A stretch of 64,000 nt of DNA from Isoetes taiwanensis (taxonomy: Eukaryota; Streptophyta; Lycopodiopsida; Isoetales; Isoetaceae), in the NCBI GenBank assembly GCA_021234155.1, contig JAJEKV010000100.1, positions 660,116-724,115 of the forward strand, given 5' to 3'. Made by a program: the position numbers and the translations under genes. Under the pieces are notes generated by a model. That model saw nothing but the letters and a program-made list of their open reading frames with translations. It did not search any database and was not told where the DNA came from. Positions 1 to 13,479 of the stretch are shown here, piece after piece. The first letter of the stretch is position 1; every line of letters begins with the position of its first letter.

Positions 1-181
1 TGCCTACAATGAGTGTTGATCTGGAACATGGGAAGATAGTCTTGCCCACACAACAATAACTACTTTCAGCTGGATCTTGAACAGCCTGCCTACGATGAGC
101 GACACTCAATCTTTAGCTGGAACATGGTAAGATAGTCTTGCCCGAACAACAATAACTGCTTTCAGCTTCCAGTATATACTA

Positions 182-403
182 TTATAACTCTCCATTTGAA
201 GAAATGTGTCCACCCCGTATAGATCTGGGGGATAAATTTCCACCGGTACAAATCTTTTCATAGTCTATGAACAAAACAACAGTGATATCATCATGAAAGT
301 GCCGCCTAACACCTCTGTCAATCTTTCTTATATCGGCATATCTCATTTCTTGTTTTCTAGCAGCAACATGAAGAGCTGCTTTTAGCAATCGTCTTGCAAT
401 ACC
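182..403 (-). CDS. Last exon of a PP2C-type protein phosphatase (partial)
   Basis: The minus-strand reading encodes about 72 residues ending in TAA at 184-182. It contains ARKQEMRYADIRKIDRG followed by VRRHFHDDITVV, which is the C-terminal signature of plant type-2C Ser/Thr phosphatases (the HDDITVIV strand carries a metal-site Asp). In the family this sits after GIARRLLKAAL, also present here. A consensus acceptor (TAG before GGT at 403) fits the usual exon boundary just before GIARRL. No upstream exon with the SDGLWE motif was recognised in the next several kb, so this is either the 3' end of a gene with long introns or an orphan exon. The enzyme would dephosphorylate Ser/Thr residues with Mn/Mg. 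The reading frame is open, with no decay visible. Confidence 0.75.
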   Translation of the reverse strand, partial: GIARRLLKAALHVAARKQEMRYADIRKIDRGVRRHFHDDITVVLFIDYEKICTGGNLSPRSIRGGHISSNGEL

Positions 404-3400
404 CTATTTGGCAAAATCATAAAGAGCTGTTAATATCCGTTTAGATAAATAGACCTACAAAAAGATGTTTTAGCATTGAAAAAAAATACATCTTGCTAGC
501 TCACTGATGACTGAACAAGAATATTTCGCTAATCTGTGCTAGTCTCCAGCCAAAGCATCATTTCCAAAATCTTAGCTTGTTGAAGAGCCCGTATTTTCTC
601 TTGTTTCTGAGTGTTTTCCTTAGTTTAATTAGTGGTGATGTATCACACAAAACCTTCCTTGATGGTGTTTCGTATGTCACATAACATCAAGCTTCTAGCT
701 TCCTTGATTTCGTATGCCACATAAAATCATTGTAAATCAAATAAGTTATGTGATACTATCACATCCCCCTTATAAACTAGAATACATGCTAGGAATCGAA
801 AACAAAAAAAACCCTTTCCAACTATTCCTGGACTATAATCACTCTCTCTCACAAACGGAAAGATACCTTGTCATGCTTCTATAAATTTAAGTCGAACCCC
901 TTTTACTTGTCCTTTATTCTTAGTGATGGAGACTTTACTCCATAAGCTATTTGAGCTGCATTGCCAATGTCATGGATCTCCAATTCTCTAACAAAATTCC
1001 TGTCTTTTATATCAAGTTTCAAAGGCCACAAAATGGATATGACGTTGAATAATTAAAGGCCCGGACTAATCCCCAACATAGCAGAGTGCTCGTACGCTTT
1101 AATAACATCTTCAAAGCCTTTATTGAAGGTCACTGCCCATGCTCCTCCTTCCTTTGCTTCAAGTAAACAAGTGCAGACTTTTGAATAACCTGACCCAAAA
1201 CATACAAAGCTGGCTTCAGACCTGCCAATGCTAAATGTTGATGTATGCTCTGCCTGCTCAAGCTTGTGCAAATAACCTTCAGCCATAGCCAGATCATTAC
1301 GATCAATCTCTGTTTAATAATCTTAAAAGACCTACCATCACCCTGCTGCAAAAGCAACAGAAGTATCTGTTCCTCTCAGCAGCATAAGTATCTGCTCCTC
1401 TGGAAGCATCTAAAGAAGACTTCCAAAGCCTACCTTAGAAAGCATTTGAGGTCTCTATTGTTCTAGAAAACTTGCGTTTATTGGGTTCTCACCCATTCTA
1501 TCTGCAAATGCCAGCCGCTGGATCACGAGGAAAGTGATCTTGCAGCGCTCGATCACGAGGAAAGTGCCCTAATGCTATCGGACATAAGCATGCTACAACC
1601 TACTACTTTTGAAACTTGCCAAAGTACTTACATAGGTACTTCTGGATTGGGTACTATTTCCTTGTTCCTTTCATCAAAAATTATTCAGAAGTTCAAACTA
1701 AGAGCGAAATCAAAACAAATAAAAAATTAGAAAGACACCCATCGGGCACTATTTAACGCAACCCTATCACACTCGAGCCCGTCCAAACCAAAAATAAATA
1801 AATTGAATTTAAATGGCCAAGATTTGAATTTAATGGGCAAGATCTTAAGATGTCCATATGGCAAAAAAATAATGCATGCCAAAAGTTTAGACATGCAATA
1901 TTGCCCGTCCAAAATTTTAATGCATGTCAAAAGCCACATCATACTTTAGGCACCATGGTGTGATACATTGGGTGCTTCTTTTATCCACATGGCAAGTTAT
2001 TATTAGCCTACGTAAAAAAATCTTTGGGTTTGGATAGAAGTGTGATTTCGCCTTAAGAGTCAAAAGCATGTTAATATTCAAGGTTAAAATAAAGACGTTG
2101 GAGATCAAGATAAATGCATCCAATTTAATGCAATTGAGGTTATTGATATATTATACAAGTACCCCGTATCCAACGTTTGGTATTTTTTACGTAGTTTTAT
2201 GGTCCCTTTGATAGGATGTAGCATGCTTATGCCTTGTCACTGGGGTTTCTGCCAAAAGAGGACTCGTTGAAAAGTTTATGTGATTTTGAGCAAGGGTGAA
2301 ACCTTGCCTTTCGAAATTAATAGCAACTTTTATAATGTTATTCAATTGCATGTTAAAATCTTTGATTGTCGTTCAACTAGTATGACATAAATTAGACAAC
2401 TAAAAAGTCGTTTTATATAATAATAGCTGTAAAAAAATTTAGATATATTTTAGTGGTGTTAGAAAATTCGATGAGAGCATTTAAGGCTTCTTCTTTGAAG
2501 GATTAGATGTCTTTCTTTGGTTTCGATTTTGTTGTATGCCAGGGTTTTTCAAATACATATCCATGATGGTAAATATGCCTGAAACAATTTATATTTTTGC
2601 TTTTGCCATGCTTTGTGCAAAACTGATGGCATTAATTTTATGTGTAGCAATTTATGACTGCGAGTTACATGTCCAGTGCTACTTGGTATGGTGTGCTCTC
2701 TTCTGTTGGTTCTGATGCCCCATGTTTTGATGTGCCCTCTTCTTCTGGTGAACAGGAAAAGCTGCCAACTTGGGGTAGGTTCCGGATCTTTTTAACAACT
2801 CTTTTGCTTCATCTTTTGCTGTTGCATTTGTTCTTGCATAACAACAGCTTATGTGCTAAGTAATAACAACACTTCTGTTTCTGTTATATTGGATGTTTCA
2901 CATTGAATCAAATTGCAAGATGAATCCCATGCCTTCTGTACGACTTCCAGCATGGTTGCATTTCTAAGCCTTCCTATAATTTAAAAGATACTACGAACAT
3001 AAGAATCTTGCATCTCGCACATTTGACATTAGCATGCTTATCTTTATATTGCGTAGGTATAGAGTTTATGTGTGCTACTTATTCATTATTTTCATCCATG
3101 CATTTTTTAGTTGGCAAGGACATTTAGTGTAGAAGGTTCCCACTAGGCTGTACAATTTCCGTCTTAAATGCTCTCCATGCAGATGGCTCACTGAGTTGCG
3201 GCATATTTGTGGAGGGAGTTCAACGTACTGTCTACGTATGAAATCTGTGCAGGCCCCTGCTGTTGTTGTTGTTGTTCAAATGGCGTCTGTTTGAGGTTTT
3301 ACATTGGATCAGGAACAACCCTTATGGCCATCATGACATGTGTCCATGAGGCACGTGTACTATCTGCATATTTTATTCATTATACATGTTCTTCTTGCAC

Positions 3401-4389
3401 GTTGCAATCACTGGCATTGAAATGATGGGTGGTTTATACTTATTTGATCTGCTCTATTTAATTTGGTCTACTGCACTGATTGAGGTAACCTCTTTATGGT
3501 TGTGAATTAGTTCAGGTGCTTAATTTTTGTTAGATATATGGCTTCTGATGATTACCAGCCTTCTCAATAGTTACTCATAAAATACATGGCATGTAGCATT
3601 TTGAAACAAAAATAGACATAAAAACACTTGTAAAAACCCATTATGCTTTTATACTTTTGAGATGCAAAGAAGCCAACAAAGCATGTCTACCTGATTAAGC
3701 TACCTGGTATGCTTTATTTGCAATTATGCTGGTGATGGTAACCCATAGAGTTGTAAGCGTAATATCTTCCTCCAAGAGAAACTCTTAAGAACTTACAGAG
3801 ACCGTTCAGTTTGAACAACATGGATCTCCCAGCCACCTATTAAAATTTGGAAGTCCACTGATGATTTTGAATGCAAGACAACCAAAATGGAGAATAAATG
3901 GTAGTCTGTAACTAAAAGACACAATGCACGCGAACTTACCATGAGAAAGACTTCTGTAGTCTAGAGCAGACCAGATAAGAATCTTTGAAGCTTTTCCAGT
4001 TCTAAAATTTAAGCTTAAATAGAATCCATTACTTTTATTTCAGAATCAAAAGAGGGAAAGGCCAAACATACCATCAGATGATTCAAATCCTGCTCTGGCG
4101 GACTCATATCTCTATTAAAAGGTGACAAATTGCCGACATGTTGCCTCAGCTCTGAGTGGACTCATATCTTTTCTTCAATTTGCTTGCTGCAGTGAGATCA
4201 GGCAAGATGCCCAAAGCAAGCAACTTCATCTTTTTCTTTTCTTAATCTTGCAAAAAAAAAAAAAGCCTGGGGGTATAAAATTGCAACTGTTGTAGCAAAA
4301 ATCACCATCCGGTTGCCACTTAAAAGTGCTTAAAAATGGTGGTTTTTAAACACATAGTATTTGGTGCTTATTCAGAGAAGCATATGACG
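404..4389. other. Gene-poor stretch, nothing recognised
   Basis: I found only short open frames with no recognisable domain. The minus-strand frame 1286-1053 ends in a run (VIKAYEHSAMLGISP) that loosely resembles a pentatricopeptide repeat, but this is too weak to call. If the PP2C exon has upstream exons, they should lie on the minus strand here as short pieces. Base composition is AT-rich, with poly-A at about 4249-4264. Confidence 0.4.
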
Positions 4390-4870
4390 AAGTATTTTTT
4401 TTTTGGATGATTCACAAGAATTGTTCATGAAATTGACTCAATCTTGACCTTCTAATTCGTTTTTGACTCAATCTAATGGAGCAGATGTCATTACATTTTA
4501 TGAAGCCATTAATTGTGAGATATATGCTTTCCCCTTATAGATACCATAAATCATTTTTTAGCTTTTTCACAATCAGTTCTTTATGAAATGATCTGAAACT
4601 TGACCTCCAAAGACATTTTTTCATTACAAATTCAATGGAATAGACGACATCAAATTCTGTGGTGTAGTTTATAAGATATTAGATTTCTTCGGTAAAACAC
4701 CAGAAATCGTTTTTTGCCTCTTGCAGTGAAAATACTCAATGGATTTACTTGAAACTTGGTGTCCTAGGACATTTTTCTACTACAAATTCAATGGAACTGA
4801 CAACAATTGATTCCATGAATTATTTTACGAGAGATTGGGTTATACTCTATGGCAACCTTGATCTGATTTT
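4390..4870 (+). repeat. Three diverged tandem units of about 156 bp
   Basis: Three consecutive blocks share an order of landmarks: a run like CCATAAATCATTTTTT (4544) or CCAGAAATCGTTTTTTG (4700), then a segment with 'gaaacttg', then 'acaaattcaatgga', then 'gagata/gagatt'. The spacing of the clearest landmark is about 156 bp (4544 to 4700). The units are roughly 65-75% alike by eye, so the array is old. The size is in the nucleosomal/satellite range. It could be a short relic of a satellite or an internal array of a transposon. Confidence 0.55.
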
Positions 4871-7800
4871 TCATGATTGTGTTCAAAATATGCACAGGTA
4901 GAATTCACAATTTCATAACTATACTTAGCTTTGGATGCGGATTCCAATGAGCCATAGTTTGCTTTATTTGGTGAAGTAGATTAAATGCCACAAATGGAGA
5001 GCCGCTACTGTTACGATGCATCGAGCACATATTAAGAAATTCTAAGCATTGGTTAGTTTTGACGATCATGATGGTCTGAGTCTCATTGTGCTCTCATAAT
5101 GCTTATGTATTTATATGCTTCGCCAAAAATTGTACCCTGCTAGCAATTTTCTACCCTTGGGAAAAACCATGTGTTAAGCTTTAGAGCTTCGTATTTTATG
5201 TTAGGGGAACATCCCTATCGGACTATATAAATCTTCTTTATTAAAATGGGATGGCATTGGTATTTGTGCCGGATGCCACTGTGCAGACACATGTGGGGTT
5301 CCCTTCCCGCATGCGGCTCCTATTGCAGGATGCAGGTTGCTGGCATTCAATGCCAATTTGAACCCTTTCCCCTTGCGATGATGTATTCCCTTCTCTAGTT
5401 GTGACGATTTGTTTCAATTTTTTGCACGCGATTAATCCCTGCTTGCTCGACTTCTATCATGGAGTATCCACCCCGCTGCTTAGAAATGTTTTACAACCAG
5501 GTTGTTTTATGTGCACACTGGTCAATATAACGATTAGATTGCAGTCGATTGCATTTGATCGGCATACATAGCTGGTTGTGATTCCATGCTACTGATTTAC
5601 CTCTTAAGACAATTTGGGTAGCTTTGATGTCTCATATTCATATTGCAAAATGCTATATTCAGAAAAGAGCTACTAGATCAGCCATTTTTTGCCTCTATTT
5701 TGATGCTTCTAGAGTCCCTTCTAGACCATTTTTGTCCTGATTCAAAAGGTTGATGCATTTATTTATTGGTTTAGGGGTTGATCTAAGATGTACAATCCGA
5801 CATTGAGCTCAAGCGCTAGCAAGCTGAGGAATGTGCATGGAAGCATAAGGTCACAAAACAAGCTGATAGGGCAGGTGGGTTTGTGGTGAGTTGTGTGGAC
5901 GGAATGGAAGCAGAGGTGGATGTGGATCATGGGAATTAATACAGAATTTTTTCGTCTTGATGATGGCACCAGAGAATTCACAATCTGGGTTGCCACAATT
6001 TTCCCTCGTGATGATGATGGGTCCTGATATTGCACAATCTATGTCACATTGTGCCCCATCTACTATTTTATCTTTATCTTTGCAGACAATGGCATTTGCT
6101 TTCGATGTCAGTGGTGGTAAAGAAAGAGTTGGGTCTGGTAGACAAAAGCCCCTTAGTAAACCAAGGCCCATGATAAAAAAGAAAGCAAATCATCTTCCCT
6201 CTCAACTCTACACAGGGCTTCTAAATATTTTGCTTATGAAGCTTTAGTTATGCATAGCTCTTTGTACTGAATTATGCAAGATGATAGATATTTGCACCTG
6301 TTATGAATGCCATGTCATACACTGAAGTGCTATAGAGGTAACCATGCAAATGAAAAATTCAGCAGATCTTTTTCGTTTTTCATGTCTTCTGATGTTTTTA
6401 AGTTTAACTATGGCCATCCGTTTCTAGCTATGAAGGGTCTAGAATTAGTTTCCTAGCAACATCTCATGTTATGCCAAAATGCCTCAATGACTTTGCTGTT
6501 GATGGCTGGAATGCATGCTTCTTTGATTGAATATGGCATGCCTTATCCTTTTCACTCATTCAGAGGCACCTCCAATCTTGCTCTGCACAATAACAGTGAC
6601 AATAATAGTAAGAGAATAATACGTGTATAATGTTTCAAACTTTATCATTTTTTTGCAGAAGGTAAGCATTTTACAATCATCATGTCATTATTTTTCTATT
6701 TTGTAATTCATTCTGTAATTTAGGTATTTAGGTAGAGGTCTGATTGGATCTGATTTGTTTCAGGCTTTTGGAGTTATAGTGTCGGTTTCTTCCCAAAGGA
6801 ACACTAGTGTTAGTTTCATACATCTCATCGTAGAGGCGTGCAATAATAACAAGTTGTTTGCTTTTTGAAATGTTTGTGATAATTATGCATGCATGAAATT
6901 TTATTTTCTTCCCTTCCTTGAATATGATAGAGAACGATGTGATATAGTAGGAACTCTGTATGCATCTGATGTGAAGAGCCATACTTTGAATTGGTGGAAA
7001 GACCCATATCGAAGTAGCTCTTGTGCACAACTATATATAGTCATATTGGAAGGAGTTCGATTCCAAATTTGTGAAAACTATATGGATGTGTAAGTACAAT
7101 CTAGCAAATTTTTCTTGATACAGATTACAGCTTATTGCTCTTGCCAGCAACTATAGTTAGATTGGAAGGGATTTGGATGTGTATGTACAATCTAGACAGA
7201 TTTTTCTTGATCCAAATTGCAGCTTATTGCTCTATATTTCATGGATAGTACAGAGGATTTTAATTTGAGTGCACAACTCCCATTGACCATATATTGCCAA
7301 CATATGCCAGTTAGGCACTGTTTTTAGTGTACAATTATGTAGCCACAAAGAAAACTTCATGACCCAACATAGAGCATTGAATGCAAGTAAAGAACATTTT
7401 TCTAGGGCATTTGTTGAACATATGCTTCAAAGCTTTAGTGCTCATAACTAATGATAGATAGATAGATAGCTTTAGTGCTCATAACTAATGAAGCTTCTAT
7501 CCATTGCAACAAGCAAGCATGACCATAGATACGGACAAAAAGGATGGCTCTTAGTTGCTGGAATGTACTAAGGTAATTTTTCTGGGACAAAATCCCTCCT
7601 TTGTCCGGTTAAACCGCGACCGGCAGTAGCTGGGAGCAGTTTTCCGGATAAAGGGGGAATTTTGGACAAAAAATGTTACCCTAACAATATAATTATTGGG
7701 GAAATTTTTTGAGTTTCCTTTTTTCCTCTGTCTGGGTCTGCGTTTCTCGCAGCGATGGCTTGTCATCGGGTTCGCGAGCAGCTCGATTTTTGTCGTCAAC

Positions 7801-9106
7801 GCTTAGATCGTCTGCTAGAACAGGGCATAGTGAAGGAATATCTACCTTTTCAGACTTTCACTTATTTTTAGGAATTCTTATGCTAGATTTTTCTTCCATG
7901 ACTGTGAGGGAATGATGCAAGATGCTCTAACAAAAAGCAAGAGCCCTCATCCTACTGTTCCTCACGAATTTTCCAAGCCAAAAGGTTGCACATTCTTCTC
8001 CAGTTCATAAATCTTTGCTAGTTTCTGCTTCAGCTTGTTTTATTGAATTTATTTTCTTCGTTATTTTGCTTGCGGGCATTAAGGTCTACTGAGGTCATAG
8101 AAGCAAGCATTGCAAGCATTGCCTTGGATTAACTTGCTGGAAAAACTTGCTGGAAGTATTGGTCACTGGAAACATTGTTTGTTGTTGCTGAAAACCTTGC
8201 TGGAAGTATTGGTAACATTGTTTTGAAAACTCTGATAATTCTGCTGAACATTTTTTACCAGGCCACTGCTACTGTAAAAATTGAATGGTGGCTTTTTGCC
8301 TGATTAAGTTGTGATCTTATCATTGTAAATTTCCTGATGTAGCTCAAATTTCAGCTTCTGACATTGTAAGTATTATGCTGAAATTTGCCTTGTGAAATCT
8401 ATGTTGAAATTTGCCACTGTTTGAAATTTGACTACGTGTCACTAGCTGGTTAATTTTACCTCTTGAACTGGTAAACCAGAATTTTCATACCCAATCTTTA
8501 TTCCTAAAAGTTGCCATAGGACACGTGGAAAACTGAAACTACACCACCCAAAGAAAAATTGTCATTTCACACTAAATGCAAGGGTCGTTTCTTCATGGAA
8601 TGTGGTCACCTAGTTTCCTCACCCAGGGTTCAAAAAAATTTCTAAGCCATACCAGACAATTTGCCGCCAATAGATAATACGTACCGGATTTAATATAGAA
8701 CAAGACTCAGATATACCGGATTTTACAGTAAACTATGTTATTTTGTACTAGAATTTTGCGGACATCCAAAAATCTAAACTGGAAATTTTGAACTCACCTA
8801 GTCATTAAATGCCAATCGAAGGTCTCCCTCCTTGGCCTCTGCCAACATAACACACGGAAAAAACCATTGGGCTTCATTTTGCCTTCCCATGGTAAGTATT
8901 CTTTGTCTCGAGCAAGAACATCAGCAGATTTTACCTTCCTTTCGTCGATCTTATCCTGCATTCCATGGATCTTACCCTTGCATTCCCGGCCAGAAAACAG
9001 CCCAGCGGGCCTTTCCTTTAGTATTTTTGGCCAGACAAATGCACTTTGCATTGTGGTAATGTGACGCGTATAAAATAGAAAAACTAATATCAAATTTCGA
9101 TTTCGT
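4871..9106. other. Gene-poor stretch with small local repeats
   Basis: No gene recognised. Short open frames at 5891-6247 (+), 6171-5851 (-) and 6893-7093 (+) show no domain I know. At 7432-7453 and 7469-7490 a 22-bp sequence is directly repeated around a short ATAG microsatellite (7454-7468), consistent with a slippage or unequal-exchange event. The sequence around 7570-7680 is more GC-rich and could be a degraded transposon end. Confidence 0.35.
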
Positions 9107-9242
9107 GACATGTTATACCCACGGGCATATCCGTGGTAATATCCGTGTGTTTGACATGTTATAGCCACGCCCAAAAAAAATTACACGGGGTTTTTGTGGA
9201 CTTAGCGGATTTTTTGCCATTTAAGGCTGGGTATAACATGTC
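9107..9242. repeat. Inverted-repeat (MITE-like) element
   Basis: GACATGTTATACCCA at 9107-9121 is repeated as its exact reverse complement at 9228-9242. A third, one-mismatch copy in the forward sense lies at 9153-9167. The ends are 136 bp apart with no coding capacity, as in a small MITE or fold-back element. No convincing target-site duplication is seen. Confidence 0.45.
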
Positions 9243-9925
9243 AGCGTCCGACATTTACCGCCATGCAGGGCTCGAAAATAGCAATTTGTCTAACCAGTAA
9301 AAATGCCGCTGGGTATTTGAGGCTACCGGAAAAAATATATGTTAGTGCATTTTCTAGTGTATTTTGCCGGAAATTTTTTATTTTCTTACCAGAAAATCGC
9401 CGGAAAAATTTCGGGATGACCGGAATTTAACACAAGTGGGCGGATTTTTAGGGGAGGAACTCCCCTATTTTCGAACCATGCCGCCATGGATTTCGGAGCG
9501 CAGTAAATAGCAATCAAATTTCCACCAAATGCTGAAACCAAACTTGTACCAATGCATCAAGAAACACTGGAAACTGTGCAGTTATGTTAGCCTCGAAGAA
9601 TATGTACACATGAAAGCTCTGCTAGGTAAACTTTCGCTAAATACCGAGGGCGAAAATGTTTACCTTGAACAAGAACCATTCCACTCCAATCCGGCTTAGA
9701 TCAAAGATTGTGCCTGTTCTAAGATCCGCTTCAGGAAATCTAAGATGTTGGGCGCAAATCCTTCAACCTAACTCGCCTGATGCGAAAAGCAGAAAAAACC
9801 TTGGACATTGGTTTCGAGGCAATGCAACGCCTTCTATCAGATATTTGTGCCATAAAAAGGTAAAAAGGTTTTGTTGCCTTTGTTTGAAATCGCAAAAAGG
9901 CCGAAAAAGGCTTTGTTGAAGTAGC
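9243..9925. other. Upstream region of the CDC48 ORF
   Basis: No gene recognised. CCGGAAAA-type words recur at about 9328-9432. Just before the TATA box, a tract rich in AAAAAGG and CTTTGTTG words is partly repeated (9855-9920). Confidence 0.3.
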
Positions 9926-9935
9926 CTATATAAGA
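9926..9935 (+). promoter_or_regulatory. Probable TATA box of CDC48
   Basis: CTATATAAGA lies 43-52 bp before the ATG at 9978. With initiation about 30 bp downstream, the 5' leader would be only about 15-20 nt. If the CDC48 ORF is a retrocopy, this element would have been acquired at the landing site. Confidence 0.5.
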
Positions 9936-9950
9936 GAATCCAAAGACTAG

Positions 9951-12344
<2,394 letters not shown>

Positions 12345-13412
12345 AGATATAGGTGTTTATATATTATTTTGAATTGATATTCGTTACTTGCAAGTTGAAT
12401 GCTGGCTTTATACTCTGTAATATAAAAGATATGGTTTTGCTTCTTTTATCCTTTTGCATGGTGATTTTTTTATTCTTGAAGAGTGGGCAATCACTAGGTA
12501 ATGGTGGTAAATCTTTAAGGCAGCACATAAACATAGGGAGAAAAGAAACGTGGAGGGATTATCAGAGTTCTAAGAGCTACAACCATATCTAATGGGACCA
12601 CAAACCTTTTAAACTGTCTCAATATGGGACCACAAACCTTTTAAACTGTCTCAGGAATGCTCCTTATAGTCTTTCCCGAATTTAAGCAATGCATAAGAAT
12701 TGAAGACCAAGCTAATCAACACATGAAGAAGGGTCCTTTTGGTATGTGATCATTAATTTGTGAAAAAGTTGGAGGAATCTGCTCGGGAGAGTGGAATTGA
12801 ATTTAACCATTACCTCAAATCTGCAACCAATCCTGTGATTTGTAGGAGCCAAAAACATACATTTCTTGTAAAGCCATCAGAAATTTGCTTCGTCAAAATT
12901 AGGGACCATATCAAAAGGACTTGGCGTCGACTGATTCTGGAGAACAGATATAAGTGTGTGACAGATGTCAAGCTGTATAAAGGTCAAGTCGAGCTAATTT
13001 ATGGCATGGACTGAAAGCCAACAGGACCAATAGCTGTATGCTGAGTTCCTAGAGGCAAATGACTGCATTAGCTAGCTACGGTAGGTTAGTGAAACAGATC
13101 ATCCTAGCTATACTGGGCAAAATCATATGCTTAGTCACCAACGCATCCTTCAAGATTAACACAGTGTTGCATAGCAGGAAAGCAACAATGATAGGCTACG
13201 CACCAAAAAGACATCGAATAACATTAGCTAGCATAATCCATCAGTGAAAACTTTCTACATAAAAAACTTATGTTTACTAGGCAGTGCATTTTATTTTAGT
13301 AATTAACACTGGCTTTAATTAACACTGGCTTTCTAGCTTTCAATAATAAATAGCAGATCTAACTACTAGTATGCTTCAAATAGATGCCTACAAATACTGA
13401 ATCCAAGTCTTA
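12345..13412. other. CDC48 3' flank, no gene recognised
   Basis: The 3' flank is AT-rich. A 30-bp sequence is repeated with 32-bp spacing at 12592-12653. An 84-codon open frame at 12760-13014 (+) has no recognisable domain and is broken in the second duplicate. Polyadenylation signals cannot be chosen with confidence. Confidence 0.4.
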
Positions 13413-13440
13413 CTAGAAATGGTGCCCGGCGTTGCCGGGC
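13413..13440 (-). mobile_element. Candidate Helitron 3' terminus
   Basis: On the minus strand the sequence reads GCCCGGC-AAC-GCCGGGC (13440-13424), a perfect 7-bp stem with a 3-nt loop. It is followed after 7 nt by CTAG (13416-13413) and then T. A GC-rich hairpin a few bases before CTRR is the hallmark of a Helitron end. The element would extend to higher coordinates. I could not find its TC 5' end, and no Rep/helicase is present, so it would be non-autonomous. The hairpin is lost in the second duplicate (about 25,835). Confidence 0.4.
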
Positions 13441-13479
13441 CGGGAATGAAATTATAGGCATGCGTGTACATGAGCCTGC

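Noticed and set aside
1053-1286. PPR-like motif on the minus strand
   Set aside because: A single weak 35-residue match with no neighbouring repeats; not enough to call a PPR gene.
5851-6247. Overlapping 106- and 118-codon open frames on both strands
   Set aside because: No domain, no splice or promoter context, and internal simple repeats (gatgatg, cacaatc) explain the openness.
7440-7490. ATAG repeats as part of a CRISPR-like or regulatory array
   Set aside because: Only one short microsatellite between two copies of a 22-bp word; a slippage product.
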